From: an uncultured Bacteroidales bacterium
GTDB taxonomy: Bacteria > Bacteroidota > Bacteroidia > Bacteroidales > FEN-979
Reading direction: 5' to 3'
DNA length: 55,624 nucleotides
Assembly (NCBI GenBank): GCA_903959905.1
Contig: CAJBYO010000060.1
Coordinates: 1-55,624 of the forward strand
The translations under genes and the position numbers were made by a program. Below the pieces are notes generated by a model. That model saw nothing but the letters and a program-made list of their open reading frames with translations. It had not been told where the DNA came from and did no database searches. Each line of letters starts with the position of its first letter. The stretch's first letter is position 1. This document shows positions 40,501 through 49,099 of this stretch, one piece after another.

Positions 40501-43157
40501 TCAGCTCGGGGACCTTTGCCGCAGGCAATTACATTGCAGTCAACCTTGCCAACGCCAAATTTGCCGGCGATCCCAACACAACAAGCTACCTGAACCGCTA
40601 CTGGAACGTCTCTTCGTCGGCCGTTACTGCGTTTAACTGTTCAGCCACGTTCCAATATGTTCCGGCCGACGTGACAGGAAATGAATTACAGGTATTTTCG
40701 ATGCAGGTCGTTCCCTCGCCATTTACAGAATTTGGTTTAACCAATGCCGGACTCCACCAGGTGACCGCAACCGGTTTGACTGCTTTCGGAACATTTACCG
40801 GCTCACAGCCAAAGCCATTGGTTCAGACCAATCCCGCCACCCTGATCGGAGCAACAACAGCAACACTCAACGGTGAAGTAATTGCCCGTTACAATACCAC
40901 TGCCGTATCATTCGAATACGGCTTAACCACTGCATACGGATCAACAGGGACTGCCATACCGGCATCAGTTACCGGCGGCGGCACAAGCAGTATACTGGCC
41001 AACATTACCGGCCTGACCCAGAACACTACCTACCATTTCAGGGTAAACGGAACGAACGTTCAGGGTACGGCAAACGGCAACGACCTCACTTTCACAACAC
41101 TGTGCCCAACTCCCTCCACTGCAGGCAACATTTCAGGACCGGCAAACGTATGTAAAAACGGAACAGGATATGTTTACACTGTTCCGGCCGTTGCCAACGC
41201 TACCTCGTATACCTGGACGCTGCCGGCTGGGGCTACCATCACCTCAGGGGTAAATTCAAACTCCATCACGGTTAGTTTTTCCGGTGTAGCTGTTTCCGGA
41301 AGCATAACAGTCTATGGCACCAGTGTATGCGGAGCAGGAGCGGCCTCCCCTGCATTCGCTGTGACTGTTATTCCTCAGCCTGTGCCCACCGTTACCGGAC
41401 CTGCCAGTGCATGTATCAATTCAACAGGGAACGTCTACACCACAGAGGCGGGTATGTCCGGTTATTCATGGACGGTTTCGGGAGGCGGAGCCATTACCGG
41501 CGGCACGGGCACCAACAGTATAACCGTTACCTGGTCGGCCACAGGGCCGAACTCGGTCACTGCAAGCTACACAAACGCGAGCGGCTGTGCCACGGCTACA
41601 CCGACATCGTATGCTGTAAATGTCGTCGCCATTCCTGTTCCTACCATAACCGGACCCAGTGTGGTATGCGCAAATGCAGCCAATATCGTTTATACCACAG
41701 AACCCGGAATGACCGGTTATAACTGGGCTGTCTCCATCGGGGGCACCATCATTTCAGGTGCAGGCACCAACGCGATCACTGTTTCCTGGCCTTATGCAGG
41801 CAACCGGACTGTCAGCGTTACCTATACCAACCAGACAGGATGTGTTGCCATTACACCTACCATATACAATGTTACTATCAACCCCGCTGCTGTTCCCACC
41901 ATCGGAAGCAGCAACAACCCCTGTATCAATTCAACGAATAATCAGTACCTTACCAACACAGGCATGACAAACTACACCTGGAATGTCAGTGCCGGTGGTA
42001 CGATCACATCAGGACAGGGAACATCAACTATCAATGTAACCTGGAACAGTGTCGGAGCACAGTGGGTGAATGTAAGTTATACAAATTCATACGGTTGCAG
42101 CTCGGTTACGCCCACTGTTTACAACCTGTTTGTTAACCCTGTCCCAAATGCTGCCGGGGTCATCACAGGCACTGCCGCCGTTTGTGCCGGCACCAATGGA
42201 GTTGCCTATTCGTGTGAAGAGATCATGAATGCCACCTCTTATACATGGGCTCTTCCGACAGGGGCGACCATTGCTTCAGGTGCAGGAACCAGGAATATCA
42301 CCGTTAATTTCGGACCGGGATCCGCATCAGGAAATATTACTGTTGCCGGAACCAACAGCTGCGGAAACGGAACCCTTTCTCCTGCGTTTGCAGTCACTGT
42401 CAACCCGCTTCCTTCAGCTGCAGGTACCATCAACGGACCATCTTCGGTGTGTGCCGGTTCTGGCGGCGTGGTGTTCAGCGTACCGTCCATTTCCGGGGCA
42501 ACATCCTATGTATGGACTGTCCCTTCAGGAGCGACCATCACTTCAGGTAGCGCCACCAATTCAATAACCGTCAGTTTCAATCTCATACCAGCAAGTGGTT
42601 TTATAACTGTTAAAGGATCAAACACCTGTGGCACAGGCGCCGTATCACCAAATTTCAGTATAACTGTAAATGCTCTTCCGGCTACACCTGTTGTCACCGT
42701 CAACGGCTCTGTGCTGACCAGCAGTGCCACTTCAGGAAATCAATGGTACTATAACAGTAATCCCATTGCGGGTGCAACATCGCAGACATATACAGTAACC
42801 AACAACACCGGGTATTATTGGTGTGTGGTTACCCTTAACGGATGTTCTTCTGCTGTTTCCAACAAAATCTGGATGGTGATCACCGGCCAGGAGGAGATGC
42901 AGGGCAGCAGTTTCAAGGTATATCCTGTGCCAAATAACGGAACCTTCAATATCTCCATCACCACTACCCGGGTAACGAAATACACGTTGGCTATATACAG
43001 CCAGCTTGGTGCTAAGGTGTATGAAGCGGATGACCTCGAAGTGGATGGCACTTTTGAGAGAGTTGTTGACCTCAGGCCAATACCCGCAGGGGTTTACTCA
43101 GCCGTGCTCAGCAACGAAGGTGCCCGGATCGTAAGGAAAATTGTGATCGCAAGGTAA
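37536..43157 (+). CDS. Giant secreted adhesin-like protein with six PKD-like repeats and T9SS sorting domain (2)
   Basis: 1873 residues, paralogous to the preceding gene. Signal peptide MKKYTFLTIILAAVIAIGF; an N-terminal beta-sandwich (~25-250, ending IRIGLTWADV); Fn3-like domains including ERGTVWNTLPGVTISDNKLA; a long beta-helix-like middle (~610-1080) starting YTWQGADNGSWAVATNWN; another Fn3 (AVSFEYGLTTAYGS). Six PKD-like domains (~1190-1715) follow in two sequence classes arranged A-B-B-B-A-A, then an Ig-like domain, and a T9SS type-A sorting domain (FKVYPVPNNGTFNISI to ARIVRKIVIAR). Probably a surface adhesin or matrix protein; no enzymatic motif is apparent. Confidence 0.88.
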   Translation: MKKYTFLTIILAAVIAIGFQHAGYGQLLLNENFDYVTGTQLTANGWTQTGTTTTNPILVSATGLSYTGYLSSGIGKAADMVTTGQDVNNTFTQQSAGTVYAGFLVSVAATQTAGDYFFHFIESPVTSNTFKARVFVKKDAITNNFAFGISKSSSSVGYTNFTYSPNTTYLIVVKYQFLTGSTTDDVISLYINPLVGAPEPGFPEVQYIDNTQADANNLGLVGLRQGSTSNAGTLTIDGIRIGLTWADVIGGVAVVPPTVQAHDIAFSGVTSNTFSANWTNGDGAKRVAIINTSNTFTNPADGTDPAANTVYGGSGQQVIFNGSGNTVAVTGLSQNTIYWLRVFEYNGTGSSTKFLTTTATLNPNSQQTAILLTAPVITLPTVTGISNSTALLGATISNDGGSPITERGTVWNTLPGVTISDNKLAEGGTATGVFTHSRSLPAQTHLYFKAYATNVIGTSLTTEDSFFTLSDEPGEHVTGFTAVAGSNTSINLTWTAAASGASGYMILQKTGAVAPTGVPTDATAYSEGTTLGDGVVAAIVTPGSALNKTIIGLSPGTQYSFSIFPYAWDAVNSETINYYTTPVVPTASATTTGSASVVYTWQGADNGSWAVATNWNPTRSVPAPGDILQFNDGTTKTITGVIAQSIAKLVIANNTIINLQSAAAATLTVTGAAGTDLDIPAGCALNMNATNAISIVVATTATASISGNIKFSSTASTAHRLTGADPGSITFNSGAVFTAGTFFSGNPFGTSSLNSVIFTAGSSYLQQAGSNPFGAGQPNSVVVFQTGSLFKVMANLTPSFSGRTYANFEMDATGITLSPTGTAAVSIDNLTITNGTFNFNMTGPASGFHQIKGNIQVQTSAILTFSPSAASTVTLAGTTPQSITVNGTLTTSGNLTLEVANSAGITLNSPVTVNGNLELTSGFLSLGSSNLILSPTSTIIGTPSVSAMIVATGTGKLQKGFTAGYTGSFEFPVGDVTGTPEYSPVTLTFSSGTFAAGNYIAVNLANAKFAGDPNTTSYLNRYWNVSSSAVTAFNCSATFQYVPADVTGNELQVFSMQVVPSPFTEFGLTNAGLHQVTATGLTAFGTFTGSQPKPLVQTNPATLIGATTATLNGEVIARYNTTAVSFEYGLTTAYGSTGTAIPASVTGGGTSSILANITGLTQNTTYHFRVNGTNVQGTANGNDLTFTTLCPTPSTAGNISGPANVCKNGTGYVYTVPAVANATSYTWTLPAGATITSGVNSNSITVSFSGVAVSGSITVYGTSVCGAGAASPAFAVTVIPQPVPTVTGPASACINSTGNVYTTEAGMSGYSWTVSGGGAITGGTGTNSITVTWSATGPNSVTASYTNASGCATATPTSYAVNVVAIPVPTITGPSVVCANAANIVYTTEPGMTGYNWAVSIGGTIISGAGTNAITVSWPYAGNRTVSVTYTNQTGCVAITPTIYNVTINPAAVPTIGSSNNPCINSTNNQYLTNTGMTNYTWNVSAGGTITSGQGTSTINVTWNSVGAQWVNVSYTNSYGCSSVTPTVYNLFVNPVPNAAGVITGTAAVCAGTNGVAYSCEEIMNATSYTWALPTGATIASGAGTRNITVNFGPGSASGNITVAGTNSCGNGTLSPAFAVTVNPLPSAAGTINGPSSVCAGSGGVVFSVPSISGATSYVWTVPSGATITSGSATNSITVSFNLIPASGFITVKGSNTCGTGAVSPNFSITVNALPATPVVTVNGSVLTSSATSGNQWYYNSNPIAGATSQTYTVTNNTGYYWCVVTLNGCSSAVSNKIWMVITGQEEMQGSSFKVYPVPNNGTFNISITTTRVTKYTLAIYSQLGAKVYEADDLEVDGTFERVVDLRPIPAGVYSAVLSNEGARIVRKIVIAR
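41107..42675 (+). repeat. Six tandem PKD-like domain repeats
   Basis: Six coding repeats of ~84-90 residues. Class A (units 1, 5, 6) has AG-I-GP--VC and SYTWTLPAGATI; class B (units 2, 3, 4) has PT--GP---C-N and YTTE-GM-GY-W-VS-GG. Boundaries are approximate. The class B units are consecutive, suggesting local duplication. Confidence 0.75.
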
Positions 43158-43164
43158 TATGATA

Positions 43165-43192
43165 CCGGCAGGGCCGGAGTTTCTTACTTTTG
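43165..43192 (+). promoter_or_regulatory. Hairpin plus candidate -7 box between second adhesin and metalloprotease gene
   Basis: CCGGC (43165-43169) pairs with GCCGG (43173-43177) in a short hairpin 8 bases after the adhesin stop, followed by TACTTTTG (43185-43192), which fits TAnnTTTG and lies 33 bases before the ATG at 43226. The 68-base gap thus holds a weak terminator and a promoter. Confidence 0.45.
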
Positions 43193-43225
43193 CAGGTCAG
43201 CCCTTTCACCTGCGTCCTTAAGCCT

Positions 43226-46123
43226 ATGAGATCCAAGGTTGTACTTTTTCTTTGTATCATTCTGAACTGCGAGGTCTATTCCCAGTATTTCAGCACAGGG
43301 CAGGATCCGGCATCAACGAGGTGGAAACAGATAAAGACAAATCGCTTCCAGCTTATTTATCCTGAGCCTTTTGAAAAGAAAGCCCAGTACCTCGCCAACA
43401 TCATGGACCTTCTTTGCCGGAATGAAACGTCGACCCTGTCGGCGAAAGTTCCCCGGATCCCGGTCATTCTCCATACCAGGACGGTGATTTCCAACGGTGT
43501 CACCGTGTGGGCGCCAAAAAGAATTGAGATGTACACCTGCCCTCCGCAGCAAACTTATTCAGAGGAGTGGCTTGAACAGCTTGCCATTCATGAGTACAGG
43601 CACGCCGTGCAGATCAGCAAGATCAACCGTGGTTTCTCAAGGGTGCTCTACTATATCTTCGGCGAGCAGATCACCGGGGGCATACTCGGACTGTATGTGC
43701 CTTCATGGTTCCTTGAAGGGGATGCCACTGTGACTGAGACCGCCATGACCAACACCGGTCGGGGCAGGTCAGGACTTTTTGAAAGCACCCTGAGGGCACA
43801 ACTGGTTGAGAAAGGTCTCTATTCCTATGATAAGGCAACCCTTGGCTCTTACAGAACTTTCACCCCCGATGCCTATTCCCTGGGTTATTTCCTGGTAGGC
43901 CAGGCCCGGAAGCAATACGGCACTGAGTTATGGAATTCGGCACTTGACAAAGTGGCACGGTACCCTTTCATGGTTGTGCCGTTTAACAGTGGCATTCACA
44001 AAGTAACGGGTTTATGGAAAACGCAGCTTTACAGGCAATCTCTGCTTGCACTTGACAGTGTCTGGAAACGGCAGCTGAATCATTCAAAGGCTCAAACCAT
44101 TCGTCATATTACAAGGCGGGATCCGAAAAACCATGTGGTATATAACCATCCGATCCTGCTGAACGATTCAACCATCATTGCTGACAAGTCAAGTACAGAT
44201 GATGTTGACCGTTTTGTGGTTATAAACAGGAATACCGGGAAGGAGCATATCCTGCTGACTCCGGGATCCCATATCACTGGAACTACCTCTATCGGGGGCA
44301 ATTACCTTGTGTGGTCTGAACTCGAGGGAGATACACGCTGGTCGAACCGGAATTTTGCAGAGATCAGGATGTATGATTTCACAACCGGACGACAGAAGGA
44401 GCTCACAGAAGAATCGCGCTACTTTGCACCGGTGATTTCTCCCGACGGTGCGCTTGTGGCAGCTGTGTACATTTCTGAAAACAGCCAGTGTTCCATTGAC
44501 ATACTGGAAGTCCCTTCAGGCCACCTGAGAAGACGGTACCCTATTCCAGGTTATGGGCAGGCAATCACACCAAACTGGTCGCCCGACGCAAGCCGGCTTA
44601 TCTTCACCCTTCTCACGGAAAAAGGTGAAACAATAGCCACCCTTGACACTGCTACCGGAACAATACGCCATTTGGTCGCCCCTACCTTCAATGAATTTAC
44701 CGGACCGGCATTTTATTTCAGCCATTATATCATCTACAGCGTTGATCATTCAGGGGCTGAAAATGTTTATGCCATGGACACTGCCACAAGGGCGGTTTAC
44801 AAGGTAACTTCGGGCCGGTTTGCCACCTACGACCCCGACTTCACCTCCGATAAATCAACCATGATCTGTTCGGATTATACTTCCGACGGATGGATGGTGG
44901 GGGAAGTTCCTGTTGACACATCCGGCTGGATTCCCCTTTCGCAGGTAACAGATGCCTCTTACCAATTAAGCAGGTCCCTTTCAAAGCAGGAAAATGCCAA
45001 TATACAGGACAGCGTCAGAATTTACAACATCTCCAAAATGAATTCGTCGGACCTGTACGACATGAAAAATGACTCAATCAAAGGAAAAATATACAGCACA
45101 AAAAAATACAACAGGTTTCTGAACCTGTTTAAACCCCACAGCTGGGCACCGGCGTCATTTGACATTAACAACCTTACGTTAAAACCGGGAATCATGGTGT
45201 TATCACAGAATGCATTGAGTACCATGTTTGCCGGTGCAGGCTGGGAATATGACTACAATGAGCAAACCGGGAAGTTCTATACCACGCTGAGTTACAGGGG
45301 CTGGTACCCGACCGTCAATTTCCGTTTCAATATCGGGAACCGGGCCGGTTATGCCCGCTATCATGGGAGCAATGAAACTTACCGGTTTACATGGCAGGAA
45401 ACAAATTTGAACCTGTTTTTATCAATTCCATGGAATTTTTCCCACGGAAGATATTACCGGTACCTGCAACCCTCCGTCGGGACAACATTGATCGGAATAA
45501 AACACCACGTTACGACCCCTGAAAAATTCACATCCGGGTGGATTCAGACCCTGGATTATCGGCTAACTGCAGCACAGTATTTGCGGTCAGATCAAAAAGA
45601 CGTGTATCCCCGTTTCGGACAGTCGGTTGACATTGCATTCCGGCACAGTCCTTTCGGAAGCAACAACATGGGATCAATATTCGGGTCGGAGTTGAATTTT
45701 TATTTCCCCGGAATTATCAGGCATCACGGAATCCTGGTGTATGGCGGATACCAGCAGCGTGAGGAGATTGACCAGCTATCCTATTCGTATTCAAATCTCA
45801 TTTCATACCCCAGGGGATATTCCGGTGAATATGATAACAGCCTGGTATGCATGAACCTCAATTACATGTTCCCGTTCTGGTACCCGGATTTCAGTTTCGG
45901 CTCGGTGGTTTACCTTAAAAGACTAAAAATGAATCTTTTCTACGACTGGGCAAACGGACTAAACCCCGGCTATATCAACAACTACCAGTCATTGGGTGCG
46001 GAACTCACGGCCGACTTTCACCTCCTGCGGTTTGTTGCGCCCATTGAGATGGGTTTGCGGAGTATTTACTTCCCGTCATCCGGGGGATGGGGATTTGAAC
46101 TCCTTTATTCCATTTCTTATTGA
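43226..46123 (+). CDS. Predicted outer-membrane metalloprotease: peptidase-MA-like, beta-propeller and barrel
   Basis: 965 residues with signal peptide (MRSKVVLFLCIILNCEVYSQ). Residues ~25-280 look like a peptidase-MA gluzincin domain: His122-Glu-Tyr-Arg-His126 (IHEYRHAVQ) is an HExxH zinc motif and Glu164 in PSWFLEGDATVTE is the likely third ligand. Residues ~290-600 contain TolB/WD40-like propeller strands (ISPDGALVAAVYIS, PNWSPDASRLIFT, YDPDFTSDKSTMICS). The last ~330 residues alternate aromatic strands (FYTTLSYRGWYPTVNFRFNI) and end in YSISY with a terminal Tyr, as expected for an outer-membrane barrel. The domain combination is visible in sequence; activity is inferred. The start is set at the signal peptide Met; the frame upstream is longer. 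Confidence 0.82.
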   Translation: MRSKVVLFLCIILNCEVYSQYFSTGQDPASTRWKQIKTNRFQLIYPEPFEKKAQYLANIMDLLCRNETSTLSAKVPRIPVILHTRTVISNGVTVWAPKRIEMYTCPPQQTYSEEWLEQLAIHEYRHAVQISKINRGFSRVLYYIFGEQITGGILGLYVPSWFLEGDATVTETAMTNTGRGRSGLFESTLRAQLVEKGLYSYDKATLGSYRTFTPDAYSLGYFLVGQARKQYGTELWNSALDKVARYPFMVVPFNSGIHKVTGLWKTQLYRQSLLALDSVWKRQLNHSKAQTIRHITRRDPKNHVVYNHPILLNDSTIIADKSSTDDVDRFVVINRNTGKEHILLTPGSHITGTTSIGGNYLVWSELEGDTRWSNRNFAEIRMYDFTTGRQKELTEESRYFAPVISPDGALVAAVYISENSQCSIDILEVPSGHLRRRYPIPGYGQAITPNWSPDASRLIFTLLTEKGETIATLDTATGTIRHLVAPTFNEFTGPAFYFSHYIIYSVDHSGAENVYAMDTATRAVYKVTSGRFATYDPDFTSDKSTMICSDYTSDGWMVGEVPVDTSGWIPLSQVTDASYQLSRSLSKQENANIQDSVRIYNISKMNSSDLYDMKNDSIKGKIYSTKKYNRFLNLFKPHSWAPASFDINNLTLKPGIMVLSQNALSTMFAGAGWEYDYNEQTGKFYTTLSYRGWYPTVNFRFNIGNRAGYARYHGSNETYRFTWQETNLNLFLSIPWNFSHGRYYRYLQPSVGTTLIGIKHHVTTPEKFTSGWIQTLDYRLTAAQYLRSDQKDVYPRFGQSVDIAFRHSPFGSNNMGSIFGSELNFYFPGIIRHHGILVYGGYQQREEIDQLSYSYSNLISYPRGYSGEYDNSLVCMNLNYMFPFWYPDFSFGSVVYLKRLKMNLFYDWANGLNPGYINNYQSLGAELTADFHLLRFVAPIEMGLRSIYFPSSGGWGFELLYSISY

Positions 46124-46154
46124 TAACAGGTTGAACAGGCAGTAACAGGGACTG

Positions 46155-49010
46155 TTATTCTTTTACAACAACCAGTTTAAACGACCGCTGAAAATTCATG
46201 GTGTTTGTGCGTACCACGTAAACACCTTCGGAGAGCCCGGTATCTGGAAGGTTTACAGAAAACCTGTCAGCCCCGGAAGCAGCCGGTTTTCCCCTTCCGG
46301 ACCATACCTTTGAACCCTGCATGTTATATATTTCAACGGGAATTTCCAACGCTTCCCCGCAATCAAACGACAACCAGAATACAGTTGATGCTGGGTTCGG
46401 ATACAGATTTGCGCGGCAGGCCTCGTTCAGAGGAACTGATAAAGTTTTCGAAAACCTGAACCAGTCCATCCTGCAAAACCCGCCTGCCGAATTTTTAAAA
46501 ACAACATACAGGTTCCTTACTCCAGCAACTCCGTTAACCTGGCATGATGAAATCTGATATCCGGGATACTGGCTGTTTGATTTCAGCGCAAGCATACCTG
46601 CCAGCGGTCCGTCCGGAGTGTCAAGATGAAGCTCCAGGATGCCTTGCTTTGTCATACTGGTATCCAACTGCATATTCGCTTCAAAATTGACCGCGCCGGC
46701 CCCAAAATCAACATTTCTGAATTCCAGAAAATCCACCCCGGACATCACTTTAACACTTTGACCACCATCGTTGCCGGAAATGATCTCCATGGGAATGGAT
46801 TTTCGCTCAAAGTCCTCGGCCTCTATACGGTTAAATGGGTTCAGCCGGTAAGACGGCGAAACGGTTGAACCCTTTACCTTCAAATGTCCAACCAGCCTGA
46901 CGTCCTCGGAGGAACTTGCAATCATCAGCTCAATTGTATCAGAATCAACGGCGAATGATTTTGATCCTTCATCATAAAACGCAAGTTCACCATAACCGAG
47001 CCAGAATGTAACGACGCTGCTGTCGCCGGGCTGCAGTGATACCTTCTGAAATCCCTTCAGCTCCTTTAAAGGCCGGGTAAATGACGATCCGGTATGGCGG
47101 ATATACAATTGCACCACTTCATCACCTGCAACCTTCCCGGAGTTTTTAACTGTGGCTGTTACCTTCACAGAATCAGCAGGATTCATCGACGGGCTGCTTG
47201 TAACCAGGTGGCTGTATTGGAAGGTTGTATAACTGAGACCATACCCGAACGGATACAAAGGTGTGCCTGAAAAGTACTGATAGGTGCGGTTTTCCTTGAT
47301 ATCATAATGATCCATCGGAGGCAGGTCAGAAACCGATTTATACCAGGTGGAGGTAAGTTTGCCGCCCGGGTTGTAATCGCCAAAAAGAACATCGGCGATA
47401 GCCAGCCCCTGGGCCTGCCCGTCATACCATGCCATGATGATCCCCGGCACACTGTCGGCCAGCTGATTCAACGAAAACGGGAAACCGCTCACGATGACAA
47501 TAACCGTTCGTGGATTGGCTGCCAGAACCCGTTTTATCAATGTGTCCTGAACACCCGGTAAATCAAGTGTAACCCGGTCTTTCTCCTCAACAGCCCATTG
47601 CAGGTCAGTGCCGCAAACCACCACCGCCACATCAGCGTTCTTTGCTGCAGTCTCTGCTTCGCTCATCAGCGTGGAATCTGCAGGCCCGTACAATGAACAT
47701 CCCAGTGAATAGTCCACCCTTTTCCCTGGTCCTGCAAACCTTTTGATGATGCCATGCAAAGGCGGCACCCATACAGCAGGGGTCCCGCTATAGCCACCCA
47801 GCTGAACCCAGTCGGCATTCGGCCCGATCACTGCAATCCGGGTTAAGGAATCCCGGTTTAGTGGCAGGATGGCATCCCGGTTCTTTAGCAAAACAATTGC
47901 TTCCCTGGCAGCAGTAAGGGCAAGATCCCGGTGCTGCTGTGAATCAAGCGCTGAATCAGGGATGGAACTGTATGGCACCATCCCTGGCGGATCAAATTCT
48001 CCAAGCAGGAACCTTGATTTTAATACCCGCGAAAGTGCGGTATCAATTTCTTCAGGCGCAAGGAGGCCACTTTCAAGAACACTGTTCATGTAATACTGGT
48101 AGGTATAACCGCAATTGAGGTCGGTACCGCTGTGCATAGAGAGTGCAGTAGCTTCAGGGGCAGTCTGAACATAGTGATGACCGGAGAAAACGTCATTTAC
48201 CGCATCGCAATCAGAGACTACAAATCCGTCAAACCCCCATTCGTTCCTGAGAATATTGGTCAGCAACCGCCGGTTAACCGGGCCCGGTACTCCGTTCACC
48301 GCGTTGTAGGTATTCATGACCGAGTAAACTCCCGACCGGGTCACACATTTTTTAAACGCAGGAAGGTAATATTCCATCAGGCTGCGTTCATCCACATCAG
48401 AGGAGATGCTGTGACGGTTTACATCCACATTGTTGCATGCGAAGTGCTTTACCGTGGCAACAGTTTTCAGGTACCTGGAATCATTCCCCTGCATTCCGCG
48501 GATAAAGCTGGTGGCTATTTCACCGGTCAGGTAAGGATCTTCACCGTATGTCTCTTCCGCTCTGCCCCAACGGGGATCTCTCGACATATTGATCACCGGG
48601 CACCAGTAGGTTAACCCTTTCCCGTGCAGCCTTCCAACAACCCTTGCTTCATCTGAAATGGCATTGGCGACCTCAAAAATAAGATCCCTGTTCCATGTTG
48701 ATGACAGGGCGATTGCCTGGGGGAAGGAGGTTGTTTTTCCAGTATCAACCACCCCGTGAAGTGCTTCGTTCCAGTAGTTGTATTCAGCAATACCAAAACG
48801 GCCGATGGCTGGTGTACGGGAGCCGAGCTGGGAAATTTTCTCAGCCATGGTCATCCGTGAGATAAGGTCATTTACCCGTTCATTCACCGGAAGCTTTGGA
48901 TTCTGGTATGGGAGGAGATCATGCATACCGCCGGCAAATACCTCATAACCTGCCAGTGACATCAGCATCACGAAACAGCATAACAGGACAGAACTCCTCA
49001 TTAAAGGCAT
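46155..49010 (-). CDS. GH3 glycosidase (beta-xylosidase/beta-glucosidase type) with CBM6-like and T9SS domains
   Basis: 951 residues, signal peptide MRSSVLLCCFVMLMSLAGYE. The GH3 N-terminal barrel has YWCPVINMSRDPRWGRAEET and YGEDPYLTGE, then TVKHFACNN and the nucleophile Asp267 in FVVSDCDAV. The C-terminal sandwich holds the acid/base region; an Fn3-like domain (VTATVKNSGKVAGDEVVQLY) follows. A CBM6-type module begins FNRIEAEDFERK, and a T9SS type-A sorting domain (ANLYPNPASTVFWLSF to FKLVVVKE) ends it. The N-terminal motifs resemble bacterial and plant xylosidases more than BglX, but the substrate is not proven. ATG choices at 49010 or 49001; the frame upstream to 49115 would overlap the clcA start. 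Confidence 0.88.
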   Translation of the reverse strand: MPLMRSSVLLCCFVMLMSLAGYEVFAGGMHDLLPYQNPKLPVNERVNDLISRMTMAEKISQLGSRTPAIGRFGIAEYNYWNEALHGVVDTGKTTSFPQAIALSSTWNRDLIFEVANAISDEARVVGRLHGKGLTYWCPVINMSRDPRWGRAEETYGEDPYLTGEIATSFIRGMQGNDSRYLKTVATVKHFACNNVDVNRHSISSDVDERSLMEYYLPAFKKCVTRSGVYSVMNTYNAVNGVPGPVNRRLLTNILRNEWGFDGFVVSDCDAVNDVFSGHHYVQTAPEATALSMHSGTDLNCGYTYQYYMNSVLESGLLAPEEIDTALSRVLKSRFLLGEFDPPGMVPYSSIPDSALDSQQHRDLALTAAREAIVLLKNRDAILPLNRDSLTRIAVIGPNADWVQLGGYSGTPAVWVPPLHGIIKRFAGPGKRVDYSLGCSLYGPADSTLMSEAETAAKNADVAVVVCGTDLQWAVEEKDRVTLDLPGVQDTLIKRVLAANPRTVIVIVSGFPFSLNQLADSVPGIIMAWYDGQAQGLAIADVLFGDYNPGGKLTSTWYKSVSDLPPMDHYDIKENRTYQYFSGTPLYPFGYGLSYTTFQYSHLVTSSPSMNPADSVKVTATVKNSGKVAGDEVVQLYIRHTGSSFTRPLKELKGFQKVSLQPGDSSVVTFWLGYGELAFYDEGSKSFAVDSDTIELMIASSSEDVRLVGHLKVKGSTVSPSYRLNPFNRIEAEDFERKSIPMEIISGNDGGQSVKVMSGVDFLEFRNVDFGAGAVNFEANMQLDTSMTKQGILELHLDTPDGPLAGMLALKSNSQYPGYQISSCQVNGVAGVRNLYVVFKNSAGGFCRMDWFRFSKTLSVPLNEACRANLYPNPASTVFWLSFDCGEALEIPVEIYNMQGSKVWSGRGKPAASGADRFSVNLPDTGLSEGVYVVRTNTMNFQRSFKLVVVKE

Positions 49011-49063
49011 CAGATGGGATTTTGTGGTGCAGATGACCGGATTCAGCAACAGCGACAGGAAGA

Positions 49064-49071
49064 CAAAGATA
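49064..49071 (-). promoter_or_regulatory. Candidate -7 box TATCTTTG before the GH3 gene
   Basis: TATCTTTG on the minus strand lies 53 bases before the GH3 ATG at 49010, within the 89-base divergent region shared with clcA. It supports the shorter GH3 start. Confidence 0.5.
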
Positions 49072-49084
49072 TGATTTAAAAAGT

Positions 49085-49092
49085 TACATTTG
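49085..49092 (+). promoter_or_regulatory. Candidate -7 box TACATTTG directly before clcA
   Basis: TACATTTG ends 7 bases before the clcA ATG at 49100. If used, the transcript would start at or within a few bases of the start codon. Confidence 0.5.
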
Positions 49093-49099
49093 CACCTGT

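Noticed and set aside
46143..46157. Bidirectional terminator between the metalloprotease and GH3 genes
   Set aside because: TAACAG/CTGTTA is a 6-bp AT-rich stem overlapping the GH3 stop codon; too weak to call.
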